Shown here in pieces: positions 1 to 12,966 of a DNA stretch of 64,000 nt. Origin of the DNA: Holothuria scabra (taxonomy: Eukaryota > Echinodermata > Holothuroidea > Aspidochirotida > Holothuriidae); contig CM074180.1 in NCBI GenBank assembly GCA_037179385.1, positions 33,027,455 through 33,091,454 of the forward strand, in the 5' to 3' direction. The notes below the pieces were generated by a model. It was not told the DNA's origin and did not search any database. It was given only the letters and a program-made list of their open reading frames with translations. Every line of letters starts with the position of its first letter. The first letter of the stretch is position 1. Made by a program: the position numbers and the translations under genes.

Positions 1-1740
1 GGTCCAGATTGTTCTTTTGATGGGAAACTTGGAGATAAGCCCTGCCTCAAACTTGAACCTGCAAAGTGGGCATTCATTTTTGGTATTGAATGCTGAGTTG
101 CACGACATTATAACCCTATTTATACAGTGACAGGAATATACATACCTGCTGCAAAGGTTAGCCAATAGTGATGTTGCAACAGCAAACATAGGTCGTACAT
201 AATTACCTATATAGGCCTAGCCTATGCATTGTATAGCAGTGCGAGCAGTTGAATGTGCAGTGAGATAAGATTAACTGAATTTATATAGAGCATAGTTATT
301 GGTAAGCTGAATTATTTGTTAATTTGTGTGGTGCTCTAACTAGGGATATTTCCGAGATTTGGAATGCTGGTTTTCCAGAGAGCTGGGCTGGTCAGCAGGT
401 TTGGGTGTTCAAATGCAGGTCAAACCCACAAAATGCAGGTCACTTGAGAGGTATGGCTACAAATTGCACTCCTCAGAAAAATAAGGAGTGTGCTTGTGTG
501 CTCTTTTATTAAACTTTATTTGATTTACATGAGCCCTCAGATTTATCTAGGTGTGCAAAAAAATCACACTCCTCACAGTGATTTGAGGAGAGTGATAGGT
601 GTGCAATCGCACTTGCATGCCTAAAAATTCAAGACCTGGTTTATTATGGTTAAGGTTGCAAAACTTGATATAGCGCACATTACTGTGATAAAACACACTC
701 AATGGCGCTTTACGAAGAACAAAAATCAAGAAAAAGATTTCCTAAAAAGATAAGTTTTCCAAGCATCCTTATAAAAAGAATTAATAGAAGACGACTGCCG
801 AATATGAATCTGGAAGGCATTCCAAAGCTTCGGGCCAGCGACCAGAAAAGAACGTTCCGCAAAAGAACTGGGAGTGGTGAAAGGAACCTTAAGAAGTAAA
901 CCTTATGAAGATCTAGTAGCATTAAAAAAAATCTTTTGTGCAAAGGAAAAGTAGAACAAAAACTATGTATTTATGTAATAGTTTCTAGTTTAGTATTCAT
1001 AACCATTGAAACATTAAAAAAGTAAAATAACAAATGTAAATGAGAAAATAAATAGAAAAGGAAGAACAATCACATAACTGAGCTAAACCCATAGGGCTTA
1101 TGGAGAGTCTGCTCTTTTCCAATGGAGGGGGGGGGGAGACACTTTGAAGTGAACCTCAAGTCAAAAAATTCAAAAATATAAAGCATGAAAAATGAACTCT
1201 TACAGTCCAACTTCCATCTTCATAAAACATTCTTCAGCTGTGAAGTAAAATGTTTAAATGTATTCACTTGAAACAATTTTAAACATTGTGCAATAATTTG
1301 TGACTTTCTTGTTTTACAACTCACATGACTGTACCTGCTTTGTTTCCCTTTAAAATTGAAAATGTTTTTATGATCTTGAACACTTCCTGTTTGCTTGCAG
1401 AGCATGTTGTACAGAGGGCTTAACTAATTACATCATCCCATAAGAGTATGTATGGGTGCTTTCACACCTTGGTTCAAGGTGCAGTTACTTTTAGAAAAAC
1501 AAAGAAATACAAAGATTGTAATTTTAGTGGTACAACAATGACATCACAAATTTTTGTGCGATGTACCCTTTTAATTTCAGAGAATAGACTTCAACATTTT
1601 ATACCTCAGCTCAAGAACATCCTTTGAAGAATTCATTTTTCATCCTGTTTAATATATTTTTAAATTTCTGTCTTGGGGTACACTTTAAATTGCACTCACA
1701 ATCAAAGTCAAACTTCAGAGAAGGATTGATCTCAACACAA
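1..1740. other. gene-free stretch
   Basis: No exon with good splice sites or protein similarity was recognised. The only structure seen is a dispersed repeat (family P) at about 455-645, a poly-G run near 1127-1136, and AT-rich single-copy-looking sequence. Short open frames here have no recognisable content. Confidence 0.5.
455..645 (+). repeat. dispersed repeat family P, copy 1
   Basis: It matches 52726-52906 in order and spacing: a CACACTCCT word, an AT-rich spacer, GGTGTGCAAT, then TTGCATGC...AAAATTCAA. The divergence suggests an old repeat. No terminal repeats were identified. Confidence 0.55.
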
Positions 1741-1744
1741 AGTT

Positions 1745-2000
1745 TCAAGGACTAATCCTATCACCCCAAACAGTTCCAATCTTAACTTATTCCTTTAAGG
1801 CCCTCTCACAACTGTCTAAAATTCATTCTCATCAGAACAAAATCTCAGTTTAAATATTGCTTAAGGGTGAGTATAAGAGACCCCATTTTGTAATAAAACC
1901 ACTTTCAGCACAGTACACAGTGTGTTATATGAGGTTTGGTAATCTGAATTTTTTGAACTTGCTGTCAGTCAAAGAGCTGTGCCAATTGAGAACCAGGAAT
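1745..2000 (+). mobile_element. MITE family A, copy 1 (truncated 3' end)
   Basis: Similar along its length to the intact copies at 7702 and 12553: TCACCCCAAACAGT near the start, a CTCACAACTGTCTAAA block, GGGTGAGTAT, and GTCAAAGAGCTGTGCCAATTG near the end. The right inverted end and TTAA are missing. Confidence 0.7.
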
Positions 2001-2009
2001 CCAAACAGT

Positions 2010-3140
2010 GACAGATTAAAGAAGATGCTTTATCAATGCAGCTTAAAAAGTAGGTTTTAAAGAACAAATAGATTGATGGCAATAGGGGAAGAGTGTACAG
2101 TGGGTGAAAAGGAGAGCTAGCAATACTCCTGGAATCTGCATCATACAAATTGCGCGATCTGGAGCGTACACATTGCGAAGAGTGGATGCCTTGGTGAGAA
2201 AGGTTGTGAGGTAGGATTAGTTAGTTAGATAATATTTGATGACACACCAACCATGTTAAATAGTGTCGTACTGTTCAAAAACTGTTCACGTCCTCCCGTT
2301 TAGTGGCCACTTACAACAGGGGGGGAATACCCTGGGCATATTCTACAACCCCCAGTCTGGACCTTTTGAGGTAGGGAGAACTTAAATTGTTGAAACTTTT
2401 GTGGTGTGATTTACTCATGGAGAACCTCCTTGATTTAATTTACAGAATTTGTTATATTCAACATGATGATACTGGAAAAAAGAATAAAACATCTCACTCC
2501 GGTTAAGTTACGATGTCGGTTCAAACTGCAAAAGTTTAAAGTTACCACTAGTGGAAAATTCCACCTGAGCAACAACAGCACCACAAACAAATGCTATTTT
2601 TAAAAACAAGTAAAACTCCTGTAGGCAAGATCTTTAACCAGAGCCTTTGAATTATGGAGTGATTTATTCCAGCTGAAAGTACATAATTATGCATTTCACA
2701 AAAGAGTGGAGAATACTCTCAAGGTAAAAGGCTTTTCTTTGAAGATTCCAGCTTGACTGGACTTGCCATTAAAGTCAGTTACTCAACTGACAAAGTGAAT
2801 TTTGTGCCCTCAAACAGTAACAGGTCTAGCCAACTCTGCTTGCTTTAAGGACATTAACCTTTTTACAAAGTGTACATTTCTACATGTTAGTATGATAAGT
2901 TGGTTATAATATTGATGGATTTGAAAGATGAACTGGGGTAAAGAAATCTTAAACTCAAGAATATTGATTGAAAATCAAAATGTTTTGATTGCTTGCCCAA
3001 AGTCCCAATTTGCACACTGACATTAGTAAATTTATACCAAATTTGTAATACTATGTAACATGAACTAATTCATTCAAAACTGACATATTTTTTTAATGTT
3101 CCTCCAGAGGTTACCACCCCATTTTCTTTGTAAACGTCTT
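2010..3140. other. gene-free stretch
   Basis: AT-rich sequence with no recognisable exon, repeat or RNA gene. Confidence 0.4.
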
Positions 3141-3144
3141 AGGG

Positions 3145-3574
3145 CATTGATTCCCAAACAGTGGGTCATGACCCAAAATTGGGTCAATTGTTGGTCCTCA
3201 GATGAAACCTGATGGCTCCTCTGGGGGTAACAGGGCTTGTGCAGACTTGGGTTTGCAAGTAGTTAATGTACAAATGATAAAGCATGAAGTCTGTGAGAAT
3301 AAAAAAAAAAAATTGTGTTTCATGTGATTTTGGGGTCCTGTAATTACTTGAGCTTGGACTGGTTTCATGGAGAATGACAAAATATTGCACCATTTTTCAT
3401 CAAGGCAAACTTCCAAAAGCTTGGACCTCCAAACAGGACAGAAATCACTATATTTCATGAAATGATGTACCCCTTCCTGAATACATTTTTCCCCCTTCCC
3501 CTTGGCTGGATCATTGAAGAATGCCAATGAACAGGGGAAATTTGGGTAGCTTGAAAAAAATGCTGGGAAGCCTG
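3145..3574 (+). mobile_element. hAT-like non-autonomous element, degenerate
   Basis: The left end reads CATTGATTCCCAAACAGTGG followed by GTCATGACCCAAAATTGGGTC-like sequence, the typical layout of many hAT (Charlie-type) MITE ends. The right end TGCTGGGAAGCCTG is a rough inverse of the left tip. No clear 8-bp duplication remains. Confidence 0.5.
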
Positions 3575-3579
3575 TTCAC

Positions 3580-5430
3580 AGTATTGTCTAGGATAAGGCA
3601 ATACTGCCATTGGTAGAACAAAGGTCCATGAATCATGATTAACTGCAACTTTGGTAAAGATTTAAATCAACTATTTCACAATCACTTTAACAAACCATTG
3701 ATGTAGCAATAATAATAAAGTAATTCACTACCACATGAATCTTTGTGCCAGCATTTTGTTGCTTTAAATTTAAATACTCCCTATAAAAGGCTTGTAAACC
3801 CACCTCATAGGATAAGCTTTCCATATTAATAGAGCCACATTCTGTGAATTCAGGGAATTGTTTCCGTTTTCATTTTTTAAACCTTTTCCTTTTTCTTGGC
3901 ACCTTAAGTATCCCATAGTGTTTAGATCTCTGATTTTGTGGCTTCACTGAATTTTCACATAGTATTAAGAAGAAAACAGCACATCTTTAGACATAGTATT
4001 AAATCCAGGATTAATTTTGTATGAGGGAGGGGAGTAGACTAAAATAAAACAACGGCATAATATGCATTCAATCAAATTCTGAAGTAAAAATTACGTAAAG
4101 TAAGCAGTTTTTCATGAAATGTAGTTTAATACAACTACATGCTGTGTTTTTGCCGAAACTCAAATATCTGTTGATCAGCAGTATTTTTGCACTTCAAAAA
4201 GCACTAACTAAGGGAATAATTCCTCAAATTTCTACTCTAAACATCTTGTTCAAACAAATGCATCTGTTGTAAGGCTCAGAGTATGTTCATGTAAGAAGAA
4301 TGCTGACCAGGCAGGATTATCTGTCAAATAACTCATACTTTATCAAGGAAAAGCAGGGGATAAGCCCTTCGCCCAGGACACCTCATGAACTCTGCTGGTC
4401 TTTTTTACGCTGACTCCAATAATCTTTTCAAAGCAGCCCACTAGTTTACTCCTCAGTTCCTTCACAACAATCCCCCAACACCAGAAGATAGGCACCACAT
4501 CCATGGAGGAGACAGTAGGCCTTCTGGTACATTGATTTGATAGTCATGGACAATTCATCATGCATTAAAGCTGTACCTGCCACTGTGCTAGTGAGTCCCT
4601 TTAACACTTACTGTTTTGACGTTGAAGTCACAACTCCTCCAGAGTCATTTAATTTATTGTAACTTGGTAACAAACAACAGTGTTGTAAAACATCTGCCCT
4701 TCATAGCCTGAACTCATAATTACAGCAATGTATAGCACCTACAGGCAGCAGTGATCCGGTGAGGGGGAGGGACACATTGGCATGAGAAATAACCCATTGA
4801 CTTAGATTTTTCAGACGGTAATCTTTTAAAATGGCATCCTCCAACACTATATTAAAGTAAAGAAGTACTGTATTTGTACTTCTTCGATACAAAATTAATT
4901 GATATCTTGCTTTTAACTTAATTACTCTAATAAAAGCTTTTTCCTAAGCTTTGAGATTAACATGCAATTGTGTATAGTTGCAGAGCAACTGCTGTTTCAA
5001 TTTGATTTTTCTAAACTTCACCAAGTAAGGAAAAGATACATCTGAGAACTGCAAAATGTCATCTTTCTTTAAAATAAGATAAAAGCAGTTTAACCTGACC
5101 TACTTTGAAGAAAAAAGAACAAATTATGAGATGGTCTTCTGTAACATGTCATCTTATCGACTGCATAAAGTAGGCTATAGTTTAACTTGACTCAATAGTC
5201 TAACCTGCCAATGAGACAGATGGTGTATATGTTTTACATGCAATTGCAACTGTAGTGACTGAGTGGCAGGTCACACTCATGTGCTCACCACATGTTCCCA
5301 TTAATAAAGATTTGAATGAACATAGTTTTAGGCAACAGTGGCAAGAGACAAGTCCATGTAACAAACATAAAATACTCAACCTGTCAGTCACTTTGCACGG
5401 GCTTTAGTTGCATCTCTTGTTTGTTTCTTT
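3580..5430. other. gene-free stretch
   Basis: No exon or repeat was recognised. Several short poly-A and poly-T runs occur. Confidence 0.4.
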
Positions 5431-5434
5431 TCTT

Positions 5435-5742
5435 TTTAGGCCAAATCTTCTCACCCCTGACGATTCCAATTTTCCTTAAAACTTACTCATGCCCCACCCA
5501 TAACTGTCTAAAACTCATCCTCATTCAGACAAAATCTCAGCTTATTGCTTCAGGGTGAAGAGGCCTTTACAAGACCCCAATGTGTAATCAGAACACTCTC
5601 AGTTAAGTATAATGCTGTGTCATATGAGGCTGCAGTTCTCTGCATTTTTTAAACTTGCTGTCAATCAAAGAGCTTTGCCAATTTAGAATTTCTGTTGACT
5701 GCTAAAAAATTGTGGTTTGGGTGACATTTGACTTGCCTTTAA
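5435..5742 (+). mobile_element. MITE family A, copy 2
   Basis: About 308 bp, colinear with the other A copies. The right end reads TTGCCTTTAA, with TTAA at 5739-5742. The left TTAA has decayed to TTTA. Confidence 0.8.
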
Positions 5743-5744
5743 AA

Positions 5745-7700
5745 AATGACAGAACTCAGAAAAGAAACAGTTTTAGTGCAAATTGGCAAGGGGCATAAAA
5801 TGTACATGATATCTTTAATTTTTTTTCACAGACTGAAACAGTTGTTTTTCTCCATAAAGGAGATATGTTACTAAAACTTTAGTTTTACATATTCTACTGC
5901 CCCCTCCCCCATCAGTAATGAACAAGCGGCCATTTGAGTGATTGCCAATATATGCCACAATGGTAAGTTTAGAGAGATGCTTTACAGTTCTTCCAAATAA
6001 TCAAGTACAGTACTAGTCTTTTCAAAATGTCTGTAACCAGCGGAGGTGAGAAGTCATTGATATCCCCTTCTAGTTTGTAATTCTAAATGCACTTTGCAGA
6101 AATAAGGAAATGGTCAAGATAAAGCATCTACACAGGTTTTAAGTACTCATTAAGGAAACATTCAGATCAGATAAAACCAATTAAATAGGAAGAAATCAAA
6201 ATGTGACCTTGTAATGTTAGAATTTAACAAACAACTTGGCTTAATACAACTCATTGATTAGTATAAATGTACATTACCAACTCATCTGCTTAGAGATCCA
6301 AACTCTGGTTTTGGAATCATAAACTGGGTATCTGTTACCAAATCCAATTAAATTTTATTTCTGTGAACATGGCTGATTTATTCTCAGTGACATATGAACC
6401 CTTCTTTGCATAATTAAAGGCTTCCTGTTCATAATCTAAACAAAAGTTTAATTCTGCAATCACTGGACAGTTGAGTGACTCATCTGCTGTGTTAATAGGT
6501 TGTGTAATCAACTGGAAAAAGTTCTTCACAGCCCAGGGTTTCAGTGCTATTCTAGAAGTGATAGTGGTTTGTTACAACAAATAAATGAACAGATAAGGAG
6601 TATTTTATTACACCCGACCTCCCCTTTGTGAGGTCTGGTCAGAATGTCCTTATTTTTAAGCAAGTGTAGTCATAATGTAGAAACACTTGAAAACCTCATG
6701 CCTCAGTGGCAGCTCCCTGTTTCACCTGTGTGTGGCTTTAAGTCTCCTCTCTCTCTCCCCTTCCAACTACACACTGAGTTTCGTTCTCCTTATCTTCTTT
6801 GCCTCCCTCTCCCCTCCCCTCCCCCCTCTACCACCTTTTTTTCAAGGGAACATCTAATAGATAAAAAAAAATCACTGGTGCTTTTCACGCATAACACGCA
6901 CATGCACACAGCAGCTCCCTTGAAAATGTCCAAGTAAATGTTTTTCACCTATTAGAAATTTATTTTGACAAAATCTTTGTCAACTCTCCCACACTGATTC
7001 TTTCCAAACATGTGATTCATCTCACATACAACAATTAAGTATTGTAGGTTAGGTATTGCAAGAGATGTCAGACCTTTAGGCCTTACATTCCAATTTGTTT
7101 CAATTTACATCCTCTTCACCCCAAGACAGTACCAGATATGCTATGCTTAGACTGTTCTCCATGATATGTCCTCTGAACAATGTTGACAAGAAAAGGAAAC
7201 AAATAAAAACATCAACCCATTCAAAAATATCCAGACAACTGTTAACTTTGAATCAGGTCCCATCTGTTAGTATGTCGGTAAGAACAGAAGATTATGTTGT
7301 CACTTTATGGAGCAGGATTTATTTGGTTATTTTCATGTTTGCATAATCTTAATGAAAAGACTTTGATTTATGATGGCAGTCTCACCTTTCAAACTGTCTT
7401 TGAATTGCATGAGGTAGAACACTTTTCAAGACCAAGATTTACACAAATGCAGTAGTGACTAAGGTTATGTATGGCAAAGCACCTGTGAGTGAAGTCTTTC
7501 AACACCTACCACTAAAACAAATGGGTGAAGAGGTCAGCAATCTGGTTACTGTAGCTCATTCAGGATGAAACTTTCCTTCCTACTTTTTGTAACATCCTCT
7601 TTCTCTGACAGATGAAATCTTATCACCTCAGGAAGAAAATGAAGCTCACTACACAAGCACTTAAAATAGTCAGATTTCACATCTGAATAATTGAGTGACA
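5745..7700. other. gene-free stretch
   Basis: No exon was recognised. A C/T-rich tract lies at about 6745-6845. The rest is AT-rich and unassigned. Confidence 0.4.
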
Positions 7701-7701
7701 T

Positions 7702-8005
7702 TTAAAGGCCCAGTTCTCTCGCCCCAAACAGTACCAATTCTCCTTACCTTCTTACTTAAGCTCCTCCCACAATTGTCTGAAATTCATGCTCATCCAAATA
7801 CAATCTTAGTTTATTGCCTCAGGGTGAGTAAAGAAAAACTCAATTTATATAATCAAAACACTCTCAGTACTGTTCATGCTGTGTAATATAAGCTTTGGTA
7901 CTCTGTATTGTTTGAATTAGCTGTCAATCAAATAGCTGAGCCAATTGAGAATTTTGGTTCCCCCGTACCAAAATTGTAGTTTCTTGTGAGAGGTGTGGCC
8001 CTTTC
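7702..8005 (+). mobile_element. MITE family A, copy 3
   Basis: 304 bp. The left end TTAAAGGCCCAGTTCTCTCG is followed by CCCCAAACAGT. The right end is an imperfect inverse (GTGAGAGGTGTGGCCCTTTCA). TTAA is at 7702-7705 and the decayed TTCA at 8002-8005. It is the same length as the copy at 12553. Confidence 0.85.
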
Positions 8006-8652
8006 ATACCAAATACACCAAAATACTCAATAGGTTATGTAACACTTTGTGTTATTAACTAACAGGCCAGTTAAGTATGTGTTTATTGCTTTTCACGCAA
8101 TGTGAACACAATGAAAGCATAGGTTACTTGAGGGAACAGATCATGTAACAAACTCAGATACCAGTTACACCCCACACCAACTTTGATCTACTCCGGTGCC
8201 TATGTTGCATTGTTAAGAAACAACATGATGGCATGATACCAAGATACTTTTAGTATACATGGGGAGTAAAATTTTTTGAACTGAATGAAGTTCAACACTT
8301 TGATGACAGAAAATTTTTTAATGTGCAACTACATCTCATGAAATACATTTTTTCCAGTCTTTGCACCTAATACTAGAAAAGCATTCCTGTAAGTATTGGA
8401 AATGGACCCTAATTGGTAGACATAGGTACTATAAACCCTCTCATTTGAGCTACCCCTTTTTTGCCCCAAAATATAAAAGTTCTCATGACAATGGTGCTAT
8501 TACATTCAATACAGCTTTCAAGGTATGTACAGTATCCCCTAATCTTCCTTTTCCTCTCAAAGAGATTTTTCTAAATTTGTGAAAGTTATTGAATTAAATA
8601 CATTTGATATCTTATCAACATACCAGTATAGGAGAATTGCAACTACATCACA

Positions 8653-8925
8653 TGAAAAAGCCCTTACTGTAATCCATTCCAACTAAGCAGTTCAAAACCC
8701 GACCTTTGGGTTGGTAAGTCAGGTTTCTGCTTGATGTTCTCACTTACAGTTTAAAGCATCTCTATCCCTAACATCAATAAAACTGTGATAAAACCCAGTA
8801 GGTCTTATGGTTGCTATAATCTGTGGGTGCTAATATCAAGAAAAACCCGAATTAACTGCCCAAAGGTCGGGTTTTAGACTGTTTAGTGGTAGGCTACAGT
8901 GTTTGAGTAAGGGCTATTTCACATA
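8653..8925. mobile_element. MITE with ~60-bp imperfect terminal inverted repeats (family L)
   Basis: The left arm contains AAAGCCCTTACTGTAATCC and, about 30 bp further in, AAAACCCGACCTTTGGG. The right arm carries the inverse of both in the reverse order (CCCAAAGGTCGGGTTTT, then AGTAAGGGCTATTTC). The interior is about 150 bp without coding capacity. The superfamily is unknown. Confidence 0.75.
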
Positions 8926-8929
8926 ATGT

Positions 8930-10640
8930 ACATTCTCAATTAAAAAGAAACATCTTGGCATTTGTTCATCACACAAAGAGAGAGAAAAAAATTTCTTCAT
9001 TAATCCCTGTTTCAATATTAAGCTTCATCAAACATACTTTTAGCAGAATTCATAGTTTAGAGTCAATACAGAACTCAAAAGCATGCATAACTGGTTTAAA
9101 GGTTCATCTATAGTGCTACACAAGGCTGTATCCTAGGACATGAGAACACCATCATCAAAATAAAAAATCATATTGTAATTTCATAACATCACAAATCCAT
9201 CCCTGATACAAAACTTTTCCACATGACAAGGACACACATTCACCTTATATCATTTCCTTTATTTTCTTGATTTTTTTTTTTTTTTTTTGAAGTAGATGTG
9301 CATTCACTATCAAGCTGGCTTATTGCCCGTAAAGTAAGGAACATTGCTCACAATTTGAGCAATTATCAAGGATAAAATGATACCTCCCAACAACAATAAA
9401 TCCCACTACCCCTCCCTACTCCCCTCCTCAAAAAAAGGGGGTGGGAAAGGAGAAAGAAAAGAGGTACTTTTGTGGTATTTAATCTATATGGCAGACAGAT
9501 GTATTTTAAGAAACACAGTAACAGTCTTACTAGCCATCATTGAAAATCTCTATGTCACTGCTGTCTGAACATTGTCTTCACTGGGTTTTTTCCCCTCAAA
9601 TTTGTGTTCTTGTCAAATTTCTCTCCTTTCTGTGTGTGAATTGTTCATATCTCAAGGCTCTGTAATACCTTTGGTGTTGGGACTAACAGCTGACTCTGTT
9701 CTATCCTTCGGTGAGAATTTACAACTAAGTTCAACAAATAAAGAAGGTAGAATTCTTTGATGTGAGTCAACCGACTGTGAGGGAGTCGCAGCAAAACCTC
9801 ATAGACAGAAGGAGATACTACAATGAATACATGTTTATAGAAAGCTGTACATCTGTAAAAAGTCAATATGTACTCAACATATTCAAGAGGAAATACAAGA
9901 TGTACATAAGACACCCCCAGGTGTCACTGCTTCATATGCTGCCTACACAGTAGACCATGATGATAGAACCTAAATAGCCTCTGCTCATGTGCCTGGCATG
10001 GTCAGTCATTATAACTTTGAAGTCTTTTTAACAAAACTATCAGGAAAAAAGCCAAACAGAAGTGGCAGATTTAAAACTCCATAATTTCAGCAGTCCCTGG
10101 CTGGGTCCGAATTCCCTTAATTTGTTGTATCAAATCTACATTCTACAAGCCATACCTTCTAGAAAAGAGGTATACCAGCCTCCCGATTGACTTGGTAAAA
10201 GGATTGTTTTCATTAAATTCATATAGAGTTGCCAAATGGGTAAAGACCAAAAGTTACTCGTGAAAAGGTTCTGGTACCAAAAGGAGCTGCTTTCCTACAG
10301 GACAACTTAGACTGAACAATAACCTTTCCACCCAGGGGTGTCGATCCCATCCTGGGGAGGGAGCTTGGGAAAATTGTCTCTGAAGAAAATATTGGTGGGG
10401 AAAACATATCATTCTGTCTCCCCCCCCCATAATTCAGACTATAAAGAAAAACAACGGGCAGAATAAATAAAAATATAACACACTATAACAATAAAAGACA
10501 ATGGGATGCCCGCATAAGGCTGATATAGACTTATTGAATATTTTCACATGTATCAAATAGAAGAATAGCTGCATTAAGTTTGTTTAGATTGTACATCCTG
10601 AGCAGCAAGCTACATAACTTAAGTACTGTGCTGTACCTCT
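8930..10640. other. gene-free stretch
   Basis: Only simple sequence was seen: a poly-T run near 9272-9288 and a purine-rich tract at about 9420-9465. No exon recognised. Confidence 0.4.
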
Positions 10641-10661
10641 AGTTCAGCCCAAGGAACAAAT

Positions 10662-10907
10662 GAACCGTGTGTTTGGTCTAACAGTATGAGCATCCACCTC
10701 TCATGAGGAAGGCCCGGGTTCTATTCCCAGGTCGAGTCATACCAAAGACTACAAATGGAACCTTCTGACAATATGCATGATGTTCCACATAATCAAAGGA
10801 AGAGGGAAAACAAGCCAGTGAGCCACAACTGGAAAATAGGCAGTGGCCGCCTCGACCTTATCCAATAAGTTGGAAACTGGGCCGTAAAACTCTATCTATC
10901 TAACTAA
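10662..10907 (+). mobile_element. tRNA-derived SINE, full length with target duplication
   Basis: 246 bp. The head is tRNA-like, with an A-box region (TTGGTCTAACAGTATGAGCA) and a B-box region (GGGTTCTATTCCCAGG). A unique body contains AAGCCAGTGAGCCACAACTGG. It ends in a TCTATCTATC-type tail. A perfect 14-bp duplication, CCCAAGGAACAAAT, flanks it at 10648-10661 and 10908-10921, so it inserted by target-primed reverse transcription and is relatively young. Similar copies occur at 13270, 17391, 44031, 50540 and 58622. Confidence 0.9.
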
Positions 10908-11314
10908 CCCAAGGAACAAATTGTAACCATGATCTATGCTTGTCTATGATATTGCTATGATCATGTTATGTACATAAAACAGACAAATGAGTGATCATAG
11001 GCTCTCAAAAAAATTTTAAGACTGTACAGAAACATCATAATGATAATACGTTACCTTTTGCACTGGATTCATGTTACAGTAACACTGTTAAAATGGCATA
11101 TACTGTACCTAAGACTTAAAAAGGGTATGTGCCATCTTACTATTTAGCATTCATATCAAGTCTCCAATGCACATACCTTTCATGTCATGTAAATTCATGC
11201 CTCAAGAGCCCATGACTCAAAATGACTTAATGAAACACTTCACAATGCATCTGCAAACTTTTTCAGAAGACAACTGTCTAAGTCTCAGTAAATTTTTACG
11301 ACTGCTTTTTAGCT

Positions 11315-11581
11315 TTAAAAGGTGAGAGCAGTGGATCATCCCAACCTCATTTTGAAGCAACAGCTAAATGTCACAAGTTTTTTCCTTATCTTTCTTCAAA
11401 GTATATTTATCAATTATTTTAGAACTTCAATATTGCATATTCAATGTAAACCAAGCAGTAACTCCTCATATATTTCTCATTTGAGGAAAAAAGTACTGTC
11501 ACATGATTACCAAGAGCCAATCATGAAACAGGACAGTCTACTACACTACTTCAAGTTGGACTGACAGTATTTTCCCCTTAA
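11315..11581 (+). mobile_element. MITE family B, copy 1
   Basis: 267 bp bounded by TTAA at 11315-11318 and 11578-11581. The left end TTAAAAGGTGAGAGCAGT and the right end ACAGTATTTTCCCCTTAA are imperfect inverses. Colinear in reverse with the copy at 32125. The interior is AT-rich and non-coding. Confidence 0.8.
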
Positions 11582-12384
11582 AGAGACCCATATCAAAATA
11601 AGTGTAGATATAATCTATAAAATCTATAAACTTTACACAGCATTTTGCATGCTTTTTGATAAGCACAGGAACCAAAAGCAACTGTTGTGGCGTGACATGA
11701 CTTTATGACTATTTCTTCAACAAAACTTATTTGATAAGCAAATTTATCCAGCAGGGTTGGTGAGTGAAGCAAGATTAACGAGGGCGCTATACACAAAAGG
11801 CTTTTATTAGTACATGAACACACAAGATGTCTGAGTAACATGTAAAAATTCAGCTTTGTAAGAAGCCATTTTTCCGAAAGATCTACATGTAAATATTATT
11901 TTTGTTTTCCTGAAAAAGGGAAGCTTTGTATGGGTTTCATATGTAGATAAGCTGTAGGGATGTCTGCATGATGACCAGTCTAGTCCATTGAAGATATGGT
12001 CCTAAAATTTATTGTGAGGTGTAACAATTTGACACTTGATAGCAAACTAACTACCAAAAGTTCTGCCAATGGTAAGATTTACCCTTGAGTGCACAAAATT
12101 AATTGACCCAACCACTGTACAGTTGTCACTCACCTGCTCTAATACTGATAAACTAGTTATCCCTATCTAAAGTGTATTTAAATTGTTGTTGTAATTCATT
12201 GAATACTAATTAGGCCCACTCCTAACAATCTATTTGCAGTTATTGATAAACCAATTAGTGCAGTAAAGCATTGAGTGGAACAAATGTTTTCAACTCGAGT
12301 AGTGATTTGATCTCCCCTTTTGGCCAAAAACAGGGGTATTGGTAGTATTCTTTATGGGCATAGATGGTTGTAATGTGATTTATA

Positions 12385-12966
12385 GCATAAAAAGCAAACG
12401 CAGTCACCCAAAACTACTCTTGAAACAACAAACCCTGCATTTCATGTTTTTTTTTTATTTCAAAGTACTCCCTCAAAATATTTCAGGACTTACATGCTAT
12501 ATTAGGTATTCAAAATGCAATATTTAAGGTAAACCAAGCTGATATACCTCTTTTAATGGGCCAAACCTCTCACCCCAAACTACAGTTTTGGTATGGGGTA
12601 CCAAAATTCTCAATTGGCTCAGCTATTTGATTGACAGCTAATTCAAAAAATGCAGAGTACCAAAGCTTATATTACACAGCATGAACGGTACTGAGAGTGT
12701 TTTTGTTATATAAATTGAATTTTTCTACACTCACCTTGAAGCAATGAACTGAGATTGTATCTGGATAAGGATGAATTTCAGACAATTGTGGGAGGGGCTT
12801 AAGTAAGAAGGTTAGGAGAATTGGTATTGGTTGGGGTGAGAGAACTGGACCTTTAAATTTCACAATTGTGGAGAAAATATATTGTCACAATTCTCTTGAG
12901 CCATTCATAAAACAGGATATTCAACTAACCTAAATTTAAGTTGGGGTGGCTGCATTTTTCCTTTAG
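12385..12966 (+). mobile_element. MITE family B, copy 2, split by a family A element
   Basis: The left half runs from the GCAGTCACCC region to AAACCAAGCTGATATACC. The right half resumes with ATTTCACAATTGTGG and ends near 12966. Joined, they are colinear with the copies at 11315 and 29346. The terminal TTAAs have decayed. Confidence 0.75.
12553..12856 (-). mobile_element. MITE family A, copy 4, nested in family B
   Basis: 304 bp with TTAA at 12553-12556 and 12853-12856. The ends TTAATGGGCCAAACCTCTCA and GAGAGAACTGGACCTTTAA are imperfect inverses, each with CACCCCAA just inside. It interrupts a B element, whose uninterrupted form supplies the empty site (TTTAAATTTCACA-like), showing that only TTAA was duplicated. 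TTAA duplication is the piggyBac hallmark. Confidence 0.9.

Noticed and set aside
10662..10740. tRNA gene
   Set aside because: A and B boxes are present but the acceptor stem and cloverleaf do not close, and the sequence continues into a SINE body with a flanking duplication.
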